From Bog-756 sp963778165 (GTDB lineage: Bacteria > Actinomycetota > Acidimicrobiia > Acidimicrobiales > RAAP-2), in assembly GCA_963778165.1 (NCBI GenBank), contig CAVZTE010000003.1:62001-126000 (forward strand): a DNA stretch of 64,000 bases. Direction: 5' to 3'. Numbering within the stretch: position 1 is the first letter of the stretch; every line of letters starts with the position of its first letter. The notes below the pieces were generated by a model. The model saw nothing but the letters and a program-made list of their open reading frames with translations. It was not told where the DNA came from and searched no databases. Of this stretch, positions 17,023 through 25,660 are shown piece by piece. The position numbers were made by a program, and so were the translations under genes.

Positions 17023-18708
17023 GTGATGGTGGTCCTCGACACGTTGGGCGCAGCAGAGCTGTGCCAGGTGATCACCACGTTCCGGGACGGGTTGCGCTCC
17101 CACCAGGAGGTGATCAACCGCCTCAACGTCTACCCGGTGCCCGACGGGGACACCGGGACCAACATGGCCCTGACCCTCCAGTCGGTGACCGAGGAGCTGG
17201 ACGGCCTGGAGTCACCGGATCTGGCCGCCACCTGCGCCGCCATCGCCCACGGCTCGCTGATGGGGGCCCGGGGCAACTCGGGGGTGATCTTGTCGCAGCT
17301 CCTGCGGGGCATCTCCGAGGGACTCAACTGCCCGTCGGCCTCACCGGGGCCCCAGGAGCTGTCCGAGGCCCTGACCATCGCCGACCGGCTGGCCCGGGAG
17401 GCGGTGATGCGGCCGGTGGAGGGCACCATCCTGACCGTGGCCCGGGGGGCGGCCGAGGAGGCCCGGGCGGCCTCGGAGGCCGGCAAGTCGCTGGTGGACG
17501 TGGCCGAGGCCTCCAGGGCCGGAGCGGCCGAGGCCCTGGCCCGCACGCCGTCACTGCTGCCGGTCTTGGAGCAGGCCGGGGTGGTCGACGCCGGCGGCAC
17601 CGGCTTCCTCCTCCTGTTCGACGCCCTGCTGTCGGTGCTCGACGGGCGGTCGATGCCGACCCCTCCGGAGGTTCCCGACGTCAACTTCGCCCCGGACAAC
17701 CCGGCGGCCCCGGGCACCGCCGCCCCGATGGGTGGGGACATCGAGGCCAACCTGGCCGGACTCCGCTACGAGGTGATGTACCTGTTGGAGGCGCCCGACG
17801 ACACCATTCCGGTGTTCAAGGAGGTCTGGGCGGGCCTCGGGGACTCCATCGTGGTGGTGGGCGGGAACGGCCTGTGGAACTGCCACATCCACACCGACGA
17901 CATCGGGGGGGCCATCGAGGCCTCCATCGACGCCGGGCGACCCCGGAGCATCCGGGTCACCGACCTCTTGGAGCAGGTGGAAGAGGAGCGATGGGTGCGC
18001 GAGGCCGCCGTCACCGCCGACGACGCTCCCGCGGTCCCGGCCGGCCCGGCCCCGGCCACCGGGGTGGTGGCGGTGGCCACCGGTGACGGGGTGGGGCGGA
18101 TCTTCCGCTCCCTCGGGGTCCAGGGCCTGTTGGCCGGGGGCCAGTCGATGAACCCGTCCACCGCCGAGCTGGTCCAGGCGGTACAGGCGCTCCGGTCGGA
18201 CGAGGTCATCATCCTCCCCAACAACGGCAACATCCGGCCGGTGGCGCAGCGGGTGGGCGACCTGACCTCCAAACGGGTGTGGGTGGTTCCCACCGACACC
18301 GTGGTCGAAGGGTTCGCCGCCCTGTTGGCCTACGACCCCGAGGCCCGGGGTGAGGTGAACGCCCGGGCCATGGAGGCCTCGGCCCTCAAGGTGGTGCCGG
18401 GGGAGGTGACCCGGGCGGTGCGCGACGCCGACAGCCGGGTGGGCCCGATTCGGGCCGGCGACTGGCTGGGCCTGTCCCGGCAGGGCATCGAGGTGGTCAA
18501 CGACTCCTTGGCCGGGGCGGCCTGCGCGTTGCTGGATATCCTGATCACCCCGTCCCACGACCTGGTGACCATCATGGAGGGCGAGGGGTCGGGGGCGGCC
18601 GACACCCGGCGGATCACCGAGTGGGTCCGGGATCAACGTCCCGAGGTGGAGATCGAGGTGCACCACGGTGGGCAGCCCCTCTATCCGTACCTGTTCTCCA
18701 TCGAGTGA
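17023..18708 (+). CDS. fakA: DAK2-domain fatty acid kinase subunit (FakA/YloV family)
   Basis: ATP-binding kinase subunit that, with a FakB fatty-acid carrier, phosphorylates exogenous fatty acids to acyl-phosphate. The N-terminal DAK2/DhaL domain has NVYPVPDGDTGTNMAL and GSLMGARGNSGVILSQLLRG, the nucleotide- and metal-binding parts. A middle domain (RYEVMYLLEAPDD) and the C-terminal DegV-like EDD region (IILPNNGNIRPVAQRVGDL, VVPTDTVVEGFAALLAYDP) follow. At 561 residues it is typical. The start is GTG 17023 or the ATG at 17026. No fakB lies in the window; plsX, which makes acyl-phosphate from acyl-ACP, lies 5 kb downstream in the same block. Confidence 0.9.
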   Translation: MMVVLDTLGAAELCQVITTFRDGLRSHQEVINRLNVYPVPDGDTGTNMALTLQSVTEELDGLESPDLAATCAAIAHGSLMGARGNSGVILSQLLRGISEGLNCPSASPGPQELSEALTIADRLAREAVMRPVEGTILTVARGAAEEARAASEAGKSLVDVAEASRAGAAEALARTPSLLPVLEQAGVVDAGGTGFLLLFDALLSVLDGRSMPTPPEVPDVNFAPDNPAAPGTAAPMGGDIEANLAGLRYEVMYLLEAPDDTIPVFKEVWAGLGDSIVVVGGNGLWNCHIHTDDIGGAIEASIDAGRPRSIRVTDLLEQVEEERWVREAAVTADDAPAVPAGPAPATGVVAVATGDGVGRIFRSLGVQGLLAGGQSMNPSTAELVQAVQALRSDEVIILPNNGNIRPVAQRVGDLTSKRVWVVPTDTVVEGFAALLAYDPEARGEVNARAMEASALKVVPGEVTRAVRDADSRVGPIRAGDWLGLSRQGIEVVNDSLAGAACALLDILITPSHDLVTIMEGEGSGAADTRRITEWVRDQRPEVEIEVHHGGQPLYPYLFSIE

Positions 18709-18721
18709 GGAGCCCGGCCCA

Positions 18722-20956
18722 GTGAGTGGCCCGTCCGTCGGGGACGGTGGGCCGGCCGGCGAGGGACGCAAGCTCCGCCAGCTGTCCGAGCTGCCGGTGT
18801 CGGTGCTGAAGGGGGTGGGGGAGCGGGCCCGCCAGGAGTTGGGCGAGCTCGGCATCGAGACGGTGCTGGACCTGGTCACCCACTACCCCCGGCGCTACAT
18901 CGACGGCACCCGGTTGGTGCCCATCGCCGATCTGGTCGAGGGGGACAAGGCCTCGGTGCTGGGTCGGGTGACCCGGGTCAGCCGACCGCCCTCGGGCTAC
19001 GGCCGGGGACGTCGCCGGGCCCCCACCCGGGTGGTGGTGGGCATCGCCGACGACAGCGGGCGGCTCGACGTGGTCTTCTTCAATCAGGCCTGGCGGGCCA
19101 AGCAGCTGGCCGTGGGAACGGTGGCCATGTTCTACGGGACGGTGGGCTCCTACCGGGGTGTGCTCCAACTGAGCAGTCCCACCGCCGAGGTGCTGCAGGG
19201 GGCGGGCGAGGATCCCGAGCCCGGGGAGACCGAGCGCACCGGCCGGGTGTTCCCGGTGTACCCGTTGACCGACAAGGCCCAGCTGACCTCGGCCCGGATC
19301 GGTCGGTACGTGGGCGAGGCCCTGGACCGGGCCGGTCGGTTCGCCGACCCGGTGCCGCCCGGGTGGCGTGAGCGCTTCGACCTGGTCGACCGCACCACCG
19401 CCTTCGGGCACATCCATCGGCCCACCCAGGTCGCCCAGACCGAGCCGGCCCGCCGCCGGCTGGCCTTCGACGAGCTGTTCCGGCTGCAGATGGCCCTGGT
19501 CCTCCGCCAGGACCGGCTCCAGCGCGACGCCCGCGGCATCCGCCACGTGATCGCCCATCCGGACGGGTCGCCGACGCTGGCGGAGCGCTTCCTGGACGGC
19601 CTGCCCTTCGTGCCCACCGCGGCCCAGGCCCGGGCCGTCGAGGCCATCCGTCACGACCTGGGCGGGGCCCTCCCCATGCACCGGCTGCTCCAGGGGGACG
19701 TGGGCTCGGGCAAGACCGTGGTGGCGGTGGCCGCCATGTTGGCTGCGGTGGAAGGGGGCCACCAGGGGGCGTTGATGGCCCCCACCGAGGTGCTGGCCGA
19801 ACAGCACGCCAGTGAGGTCCGCAAGCTCACCGAGGGGCTGTGGGTGCCCGATCCCACCACCCTGGCCGGGGAGCGGCCGGTCAAGGTGGCCCTGTTGACC
19901 AACCGGACCGGGGCCGCCGACCGGGCCGCCCTCCACGCCGGGCTGGCCGACGGCACCGTCGACCTCCTGGTCGGCACCCACGCCCTCCTCACCGACCAGG
20001 TCAACTTCCACTCCCTCGGCGTGGTGGTCATCGACGAGCAGCACCGCTTCGGCGTGGAGCAGCGGGCCGCGCTGCGGGACAAGGGGAGAGGGGCCGACGG
20101 CAAGGGTCGGGACCCCGACCTGCTGGTCATGACGGCCACGCCCATCCCCCGCACCGCGGCCATGGTGGTCTTCGGCGATCTGGACATGACCATCATCGAC
20201 GAGCTGCCCCCGGGCCGGCTGCCGGTCACCACCAGTTGGCTCCGCACGCCCCTGGAGCAGGAGGAGGCCTGGGGGCGGGTGCGCTCCGAGGTGGAAGCCG
20301 GTCACCGGGCCTTCGTGGTCTGCCCCCTGGTCGAGGGGTCGGACCGGGTCCAGGCCACCTCGGTGGTGGCCGAGGCCGAGCGGTTGGCCGCCGGCGAGCT
20401 GTCCGGCCTGTCCATCGGGCTCCTCCACGGCCAGCTGCCCCCGGCGGAGAAGGAGCGGGTCATGACGGAGTTCCGCACCGGCCGGGTCGATGTACTGGTG
20501 GCCACCACGGTGATCGAGGTCGGGGTGGACGTACCCGAGGCCACGGTGATGGTCATCGAGGACGCCGACCGGTTCGGCATCGCCCAACTCCACCAGCTGC
20601 GGGGACGGGTGGGGCGGGGGAGTGATCCCTCATGGTGCTACCTGCTGTCGGAGAACGACACCCCCGAGGCCGAGGCCCGCCTCTCGGCCATGGAGGAGAG
20701 CAGCGACGGCTTCGCCCTGGCCGAGGTGGATCTGGAGCTGCGGGGGGAGGGCACCATCCTCGGGGCCCGCCAGAAAGGGCGGAGCGACCTCAAGGCGGCC
20801 AAACTCCTGAAGGACCGGGACCTGGTGGCCGAGGCCCGCACCATGGCGGTGGAGCTGGTGGCCGAGGACCCCGGTCTGAGCTCCCATGAGCTGCTGGTGG
20901 ACGAGCTGCGCATGTTCATCGAGGACGACGAGGCCGAGTTCCTGTTCAAGAGCTGA
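18722..20956 (+). CDS. recG: ATP-dependent DNA helicase RecG
   Basis: Branch-migration helicase that remodels stalled forks and Holliday junctions. The 744-residue protein has the N-terminal wedge/OB region (residues about 20-170, including VTHYPRRYID and SVLGRVTRVSRPP), Walker A LLQGDVGSGKTVVAV near residue 326, the DEQH box VVIDEQHRFGVEQR near 438, MTATPIPRTAAMV, and the RecG C-terminal pattern TTVIEVGVDVPEATVMVIE with QLRGRVGRG. GTG at 18722 follows the fakA stop by 13 bases, so the two genes are probably co-transcribed. Confidence 0.97.
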   Translation: MSGPSVGDGGPAGEGRKLRQLSELPVSVLKGVGERARQELGELGIETVLDLVTHYPRRYIDGTRLVPIADLVEGDKASVLGRVTRVSRPPSGYGRGRRRAPTRVVVGIADDSGRLDVVFFNQAWRAKQLAVGTVAMFYGTVGSYRGVLQLSSPTAEVLQGAGEDPEPGETERTGRVFPVYPLTDKAQLTSARIGRYVGEALDRAGRFADPVPPGWRERFDLVDRTTAFGHIHRPTQVAQTEPARRRLAFDELFRLQMALVLRQDRLQRDARGIRHVIAHPDGSPTLAERFLDGLPFVPTAAQARAVEAIRHDLGGALPMHRLLQGDVGSGKTVVAVAAMLAAVEGGHQGALMAPTEVLAEQHASEVRKLTEGLWVPDPTTLAGERPVKVALLTNRTGAADRAALHAGLADGTVDLLVGTHALLTDQVNFHSLGVVVIDEQHRFGVEQRAALRDKGRGADGKGRDPDLLVMTATPIPRTAAMVVFGDLDMTIIDELPPGRLPVTTSWLRTPLEQEEAWGRVRSEVEAGHRAFVVCPLVEGSDRVQATSVVAEAERLAAGELSGLSIGLLHGQLPPAEKERVMTEFRTGRVDVLVATTVIEVGVDVPEATVMVIEDADRFGIAQLHQLRGRVGRGSDPSWCYLLSENDTPEAEARLSAMEESSDGFALAEVDLELRGEGTILGARQKGRSDLKAAKLLKDRDLVAEARTMAVELVAEDPGLSSHELLVDELRMFIEDDEAEFLFKS

Positions 20957-21062
20957 CGCCTCGGATGAGTGAGCGGCTGCGGGCCGCTCCAGGGTGTCTC
21001 CGGGCACCCCCGAGGAGCGCCCGCCACCTCGGGAAAACAACCGCTCCCGGTAGAGTGGAGCG

Positions 21063-21620
21063 GTGCGCGTGATCGGTGGCGAGTTCCGGGGTCGACGTCT
21101 GGCCGGACCTGTGGCGCCCGGCATCCGGCCCACGTCGGACCGGGTGCGCGAGGCGGTGTTCGACATCCTGTACAGCCTGGGCGGGGTGGACGGCCTGTTG
21201 GTGGCGGACCTGTTCGCCGGCACCGGGGCCATGGGGATCGAAGCCCTGTCCCGGGGGGCGGCCTCGGTGACCTTCGTGGACCAGAGCCCCGAGGCCCTGG
21301 CCGCGGTGCGGGCCAACCTGGCCTCGGTGGGCCTGGGCGACGCCGAACGGGACGGTGATGCCACCGTGGTCCGGGCTGATGTGGGCTCCTGGGCGGCCAC
21401 CACCGCCTCGCGCTACGACCTGGTGCTGGTGGATCCGCCCTACGACTACCAGGGGTGGGACTCCCTGGTGGCCCAGCTCCCGGCCGATCTGGCCGTGCTG
21501 GAATCCGGCACCGAGATAGCCGCCCCGTCCGGCTGGGGCATCATCAAAACCCGTCGGTATGGAGGTACGATCGTGTCCGTGGCCCGTCCCGAGCTGGTCA
21601 CAGAGAAAGGTGTCTCGTGA
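21063..21620 (+). CDS. rsmD: 16S rRNA (guanine(966)-N2)-methyltransferase
   Basis: SAM-dependent enzyme methylating G966 of 16S rRNA during 30S assembly. The 185-residue protein begins MRVIGGEFRGRRL, has RPTSDRVREAVFDIL, the SAM-binding ADLFAGTGAMGIEALSRGA and the catalytic DPPY in VLVDPPYDYQGW. The GTG start at 21063 follows a roughly 105-base gap after recG. Its TGA stop overlaps the GTG start of coaD by four bases, a coupling conserved in many actinobacteria. Confidence 0.95.
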   Translation: MRVIGGEFRGRRLAGPVAPGIRPTSDRVREAVFDILYSLGGVDGLLVADLFAGTGAMGIEALSRGAASVTFVDQSPEALAAVRANLASVGLGDAERDGDATVVRADVGSWAATTASRYDLVLVDPPYDYQGWDSLVAQLPADLAVLESGTEIAAPSGWGIIKTRRYGGTIVSVARPELVTEKGVS

Positions 21621-22099
21621 GGATTGCGCTCATACCCGGATCGTTCGACCCGGTGCACAACGGGCACCTCGAGGTCATCGAGCGCGCCGCCCGGCTGTTC
21701 GACGAGGTGGTCGTGGCCACGGTGCGGAACCCACAGAAGAGTGAGGCCCTCTTCGACCTGGGCGAGCGTCAGGAGATGCTGGAGGAGTCGCTGGCCCACC
21801 TGGTCAACGTACGGATCGTGTCGGTGTCCACCCTGGTGGTCAACGTGGCCCATGATGTCGGGGCCAGCGCCATCGTGAAGGGCCTGCGGGCGGTCTCCGA
21901 CTTCGAGAACGAGTTGCAGATGGCCCAGATGAACAAGCAGCTCTCCGGGGTGGAGACCTTGTTCATCCCCACCAGTTCGGCCCACTCGTTCATCGCCTCC
22001 CGGCTGCTGCGCGAGGTGGCCCGCTTCGGCGGCGACGTGACGGCCTTCGTCCCCAAGGTGGTAGCGACCAGGCTGCAGGAGAAGTTCGCTGATGAGTGA
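21617..22099 (+). CDS. coaD: pantetheine-phosphate adenylyltransferase
   Basis: Transfers AMP to 4'-phosphopantetheine, the fourth step of coenzyme A synthesis. The 160-residue protein starts MRIALIPGSFDPVHNGHLEV, with the nucleotidyltransferase GxFxPxxxGH motif. It carries NPQKSEALFDLGERQEML, ASAIVKGLRAVSDFENELQM and FIASRLLREVARFGGDV, all standard CoaD segments. The GTG at 21617 overlaps the rsmD stop. The stop overlaps the next start (22092), showing a tight operon. Confidence 0.97.
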   Translation: MRIALIPGSFDPVHNGHLEVIERAARLFDEVVVATVRNPQKSEALFDLGERQEMLEESLAHLVNVRIVSVSTLVVNVAHDVGASAIVKGLRAVSDFENELQMAQMNKQLSGVETLFIPTSSAHSFIASRLLREVARFGGDVTAFVPKVVATRLQEKFADE

Positions 22100-22703
22100 C
22101 CTCTTCGAGGATCTGGACCAGCAGCGGGCCGCCGGCGAGGAGCACGACGCCGAGGCCCTGATCCGCACGGTCCTCGACATCGTGCAGACGGCCAAGGCCA
22201 TGCCGCTGTCGGCCTCGGTGCTGGTGTCACGCGAGGAGCTGGCCGAGTTGCTGCAGGCCGCCCTGGACCGGATGCCCGACGAGCTGCGCCAGGCCCGTTG
22301 GCTCCTCAAGGAGCGGGACGAGTTCATCGCGGAGAAGAGCCGTGAAGCCGACAATCTGTTGGAGGAGGTGCGGGTACAGGCCGAGCGGATGGTCCAGCGC
22401 ACCGAGATCGTGCGCCAGGCCAACCATGTGGCCCAACGCATCCTCGACGATGCCAATGAAGAGGCCCGGCGCCTCCGCCACGAGGCCGAGGACTATGCCG
22501 ACCAGAAGTTGGCCAGTTTCGAGATCGTCCTTGACCGGACCATGAAGACCGTCCAGGCCGGGCGCGAGAAGCTGCAGGTGAGCCCGTTGCCGAAGGTGGA
22601 GATCGGCGAGGGCGGCGACACCTCCCTGGCTGCGGTGGGCCTCGATGGCGGCGTGACCGGCGTCGACGACCCGGACGGCTTCTTCGACCAGGATCTCGAC
22701 TGA
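22092..22703 (+). CDS. sepIVA: DivIVA-like coiled-coil protein, SepIVA-type septation factor candidate
   Basis: A 203-residue hydrophilic protein rich in Glu, Ala and Arg with a long central coiled coil (residues about 75-165: LKERDEFIAEKSREADNLLE, VRVQAERMVQRTEIVRQ, ANEEARRLRHEAEDYADQ). Its position between coaD and DUF177 is that of the mycobacterial DivIVA-like septation factor SepIVA, which recruits division and envelope-synthesis functions to the septum. The assignment rests on gene order and coiled-coil character, not on diagnostic residues. The C-terminal 30 residues are acidic (DPDGFFDQDLD). ATG at 22092 overlaps the end of coaD. Confidence 0.72.
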   Translation: MSDLFEDLDQQRAAGEEHDAEALIRTVLDIVQTAKAMPLSASVLVSREELAELLQAALDRMPDELRQARWLLKERDEFIAEKSREADNLLEEVRVQAERMVQRTEIVRQANHVAQRILDDANEEARRLRHEAEDYADQKLASFEIVLDRTMKTVQAGREKLQVSPLPKVEIGEGGDTSLAAVGLDGGVTGVDDPDGFFDQDLD

Positions 22704-22716
22704 GTCGACCGATCCG

Positions 22717-23304
22717 GTGACGACCGAATCCGCCACCGACGAGACCCGGGAGGCCCGAGCGCCGCGCCGGTCCGCCCGCCCCTTCACCGTCCAGGTGGCC
22801 TCGCTGCGCAAGGAGTCCGGCACCACCCGCCACGAGGTCCGGCGTGGGCCTATCGAGGACCTGGAGGCAGTGGGGGTGTCGGTGCCCGATGCGGCCACGG
22901 TGAGCTGTGACATGACCCTGTCGTCGTACCCGGGCGGGATCATGGTCACCGGCACGGTGAGCGCCCCCTGGGTCGGTGAGTGCCGCCGGTGCGGTGGCCC
23001 GGTGTCGGGGACGGTGGAGGCCGCGGTGCGCGAGCGGTACGCCCCCGAAGGCGATCATCGGGCCGAGGAGGACGAAGAGGCGTACCCCCTGGTCGGTGAC
23101 GAGTTGGATCTCGAGCCGCTGGCCCGCGACGCGGTCCTGCTGGACCTGCCGTTGGCCCCCCTGTGCTCACCGGACTGCCGGGGCCTGTGCCCCCGGTGCG
23201 GCCAGAACTGGAACCTGGCCCCGTGCGACTGCCCTCCCGACAGCGATCCCCGCTGGTCGGCCCTCGATGCCCTGCGTGGTCCGGAGGCCGGCGGTTTGGC
23301 CTAA
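22717..23304 (+). CDS. DUF177 / YceD family protein
   Basis: A 195-residue member of the family encoded directly before rpmF in most bacteria. It is linked to rRNA or ribosome assembly and 23S rRNA maturation, although its reaction is not established. Visible parts are a Ser/Arg-rich N-terminus, CDMTLSSYPGGIMVTGTV, the cysteine pair in WVGECRRCGGPVSG, an acidic stretch (DHRAEEDEEAYPL), and a C-terminal zinc-like cluster (LCSPDCRGLCPRCGQNWN followed by CDC). The start is GTG at 22717. It is followed 12 bases later by rpmF. Confidence 0.88.
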   Translation: MTTESATDETREARAPRRSARPFTVQVASLRKESGTTRHEVRRGPIEDLEAVGVSVPDAATVSCDMTLSSYPGGIMVTGTVSAPWVGECRRCGGPVSGTVEAAVRERYAPEGDHRAEEDEEAYPLVGDELDLEPLARDAVLLDLPLAPLCSPDCRGLCPRCGQNWNLAPCDCPPDSDPRWSALDALRGPEAGGLA

Positions 23305-23316
23305 GATGCCCTTTCT

Positions 23317-23496
23317 ATGGCCGTCCCGAAGAAGAAGACCTCCAAGTCGAAGAGCCGCAGCCGTCGGGCGTCCAACTGGGTGCTGAAGATGCCGGCGCGC
23401 TCGACGTGCCCGCAGTGCTCCGTGGCCAAGACCCCCCATGTCGTGTGCCCGAACTGCGGTTGGTACAAAGGCCGACAGGCCATCGAAGTCGAGTAG
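23317..23496 (+). CDS. rpmF: 50S ribosomal protein L32
   Basis: A 59-residue ribosomal protein of the large subunit. It begins MAVPKKKTSKSKSRSRRASN, the standard basic tail, and has a zinc ribbon made of CPQC and CPNC. ATG at 23317 is unambiguous from the family N-terminus. Its TAG stop (23494-23496) overlaps the GTG start of plsX by one base, the normal rpmF-plsX arrangement. Confidence 0.97.
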   Translation: MAVPKKKTSKSKSRSRRASNWVLKMPARSTCPQCSVAKTPHVVCPNCGWYKGRQAIEVE

Positions 23497-24536
23497 TGGC
23501 GCGAGGCGGGGCGCGACCGACCGGTGAGGCCTTCGTAGCGCTCCCGGTAGTGGTGGACGCCATGGGCGGCGATCGGGCCCCCGGTGAGATCGTGGCCGGA
23601 GCCCGCCAGGTGGCGGAGCAGACCGACATCAAGGTGGCCCTGGTGGGTCGGCCCGGGGAGATGGGCGACACCGGAGACCTGCCCATATTCCCGGCCAGCG
23701 AAGTCATCGGGATGGACGACGACCCCGGCAACGGGGTGCGCCGGAAGAAGGACTCGTCGTTGGTGCGGGCGGCCGAGGCGGTACGTGACGGCAAGGCCAT
23801 GGCCATGGTGTCGGCCGGGAATACCGGAGCCACCATGGCGTCGGCGCTACTGAGGATGGGCCGGCTGCCCAGTGTGGTGCGACCGGCCATCGCCACCCCC
23901 ATCCCGTACCCCGGCGGCCCCTGGCCCACCGTGCTGCTCGATTCGGGGGCCAACGCCGAGTGCAGCGCCCAGATGCTGGTGCAGTTCGCTCAGATGGGAG
24001 CGGCGTTCGCCAGCAAGCGCTACGGCATCAGCCGGCCCCGGGTGGCCCTGCTGTCCATCGGGGAGGAGAAGTCCAAGGGCACCCCTCTGGAGAAGGAGAC
24101 CTACGCCCTCCTGGCCGAAGGGGAGGGAGGAGCGGCCTTCGACTTCGTCGGCAACGTCGAAGGACGTGACTTCTTCGAGGGCAAGACCGACGTCATCGTC
24201 ACCGACGGCTTCACCGGCAACGTGGCCCTCAAGACCTTGGAAGGATCGATGCGCTTCCTCATCGGGGCCCTCACAGAGATCCTGGGACAGCCCGACGTCA
24301 GCGCCACCGCTGACGCCCTCTACCCGCACCTCCTCCCGCTGGCTGCGGCGCTGGACCCGGAGAACACCGGCGGGGCCATGCTGTTGGGGGTCGACGGGGT
24401 CTGTGTCATCAGCCACGGGTCCTCGTCGTCGGTGGCTGTGGTCAACGCCATCACCGTGGCCCACGACCTGGCCGTCGGGGGTCTGGTCCAAGCGGTGGCG
24501 GAATCGGTCACCCCGGTCGTCGCCCCCACGGGCTGA
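23496..24536 (+). CDS. plsX: phosphate acyltransferase PlsX
   Basis: Makes acyl-phosphate from acyl-ACP and phosphate, feeding PlsY-dependent glycerolipid synthesis; peripheral membrane enzyme. At 346 residues it has VVVDAMGGDRAPGEIVAGA, MVSAGNTGATMASALLRMGR, LLDSGANAECSAQMLVQFA, IGEEKSKGTPLEKETY, FVGNVEGRDFFEG and VIVTDGFTGNVALKTLEG, the full PlsX pattern. GTG at 23496 overlaps the rpmF stop. The gene normally continues into acpP and rnc, but here the next 25.7 kb is other DNA and acpP follows at 50260. Confidence 0.96.
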   Translation: MARGGARPTGEAFVALPVVVDAMGGDRAPGEIVAGARQVAEQTDIKVALVGRPGEMGDTGDLPIFPASEVIGMDDDPGNGVRRKKDSSLVRAAEAVRDGKAMAMVSAGNTGATMASALLRMGRLPSVVRPAIATPIPYPGGPWPTVLLDSGANAECSAQMLVQFAQMGAAFASKRYGISRPRVALLSIGEEKSKGTPLEKETYALLAEGEGGAAFDFVGNVEGRDFFEGKTDVIVTDGFTGNVALKTLEGSMRFLIGALTEILGQPDVSATADALYPHLLPLAAALDPENTGGAMLLGVDGVCVISHGSSSSVAVVNAITVAHDLAVGGLVQAVAESVTPVVAPTG

Positions 24537-24576
24537 GGGTCGGAGCCCGCCTCCTTCAACTTCTGAAGTCGGTGCC

Positions 24577-25524
24577 TCAGTTCCAGAACTTGGAGAGCAT
24601 TCCGACGTCCTCTTTGGCCTGCCGGGCCCCCATGGCCAAGGCCCCCGGAACGGCGGCCGGCGACATCAGTTCGAACAGATCGACTTCGGCGGGAATGCGC
24701 AGTACCACCTCGGACCCCGACTTCTCGAGGTCCTCGAGCTCCTGGCGACCACTGCCGGGGTGTGAGGTCATCATCCCCTCGGTCATGTCACTGCCGTCGG
24801 TCAGGGCCAGGACCAGTACCCGTCCGGCCCCGGCCAACAGGTCGAGATGGGTGCCCGTTCCGCTGACCCCCCCGTCCATGCACCACCGGTCCCCGATGGC
24901 CTGGGGGGCGAAGATCCCCGGCACGGCGCTGCTGGCCGCGGCGGCCCGGGCCAGCGTGGTCCCCGTGTGCCTGGTCACCACGCAGCGCTCGCCGGAGTAG
25001 GCGTCGACACAGGTGATGTGCAGGATGGGCGAGCTCAGCCGACCTGGTCCGACCACCAGGGCGATGTTCCGTCTGGTCACCTCGGGACGGGGCGTGACGG
25101 CGGCCAGCGCGGCGTGCCCGATCTCCTGCACGGTGTGGGGGTCGCCGTCGGTGGCCTTGAGGAAGAGGTCGAGGGCTCGCTCCTGACTGGGTTGGAGCTT
25201 GGACGCCGGGGCCAGGGCCGAGACGATGGCCGGCACCTTGGCCAGCACCGAGACCTCCGAGTGCAACCGCTTCAGCTTGCCCGAGGTCAGGGTCGAGGCC
25301 ACCAGTGAACCGGCCGAGGTTCCGACCACCCGGTCGGCGGCGTCGAAGCGGACGCCGTTGGCGGCCAGTGTCTGGAGGTAGCCCACCTGCCAGGCCACGA
25401 AGAACAGTCCGCCGCCCCCGAGGCTGACCCCCCGCTGCAGGCCGTCGCCGTAACGGGCGTCGAAGCTCCGGGGGAGGACCGGGTCGACCGGTGCCGGACG
25501 GGCTGGAGTTCGTCTCGGGGCCAC
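24577..25524 (-). CDS. patatin-like phospholipase
   Basis: Predicted 315-residue serine lipase of the patatin fold with a Ser-Asp dyad. It shows the oxyanion glycine run GVSLGGGGLFFVAWQVGYL, the nucleophile VVGTSAGSLVAS (GxSxG), and the catalytic aspartate in RWCMDGGVSGTGTHLDLL (DGG). A typical role is hydrolysis of membrane phospholipids or other acyl esters. ATG at 25524. It converges on plsX, with 40 bases between the stops, and is divergent from the sugar transporter. No signal peptide is visible, so it is probably cytoplasmic or membrane-associated. Confidence 0.9.
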   Translation of the reverse strand: MAPRRTPARPAPVDPVLPRSFDARYGDGLQRGVSLGGGGLFFVAWQVGYLQTLAANGVRFDAADRVVGTSAGSLVASTLTSGKLKRLHSEVSVLAKVPAIVSALAPASKLQPSQERALDLFLKATDGDPHTVQEIGHAALAAVTPRPEVTRRNIALVVGPGRLSSPILHITCVDAYSGERCVVTRHTGTTLARAAAASSAVPGIFAPQAIGDRWCMDGGVSGTGTHLDLLAGAGRVLVLALTDGSDMTEGMMTSHPGSGRQELEDLEKSGSEVVLRIPAEVDLFELMSPAAVPGALAMGARQAKEDVGMLSKFWN

Positions 25525-25660
25525 CCGCGAACTTTACCGGCATCGACCGGCCGATCGGGTTCTTGGTCCCCGGTAGGTGAACGTTCGCCGGGTAGCGTGG
25601 CCTGGCGCAGTGATGACCGCTCGGGCGGCGGACATCGGTGAAGGGATCGGTGGGGGATCG

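Noticed and set aside
18614..20593. Open frame of 659 codons opposite recG
   Set aside because: Shadow of recG; no motif and extreme composition.
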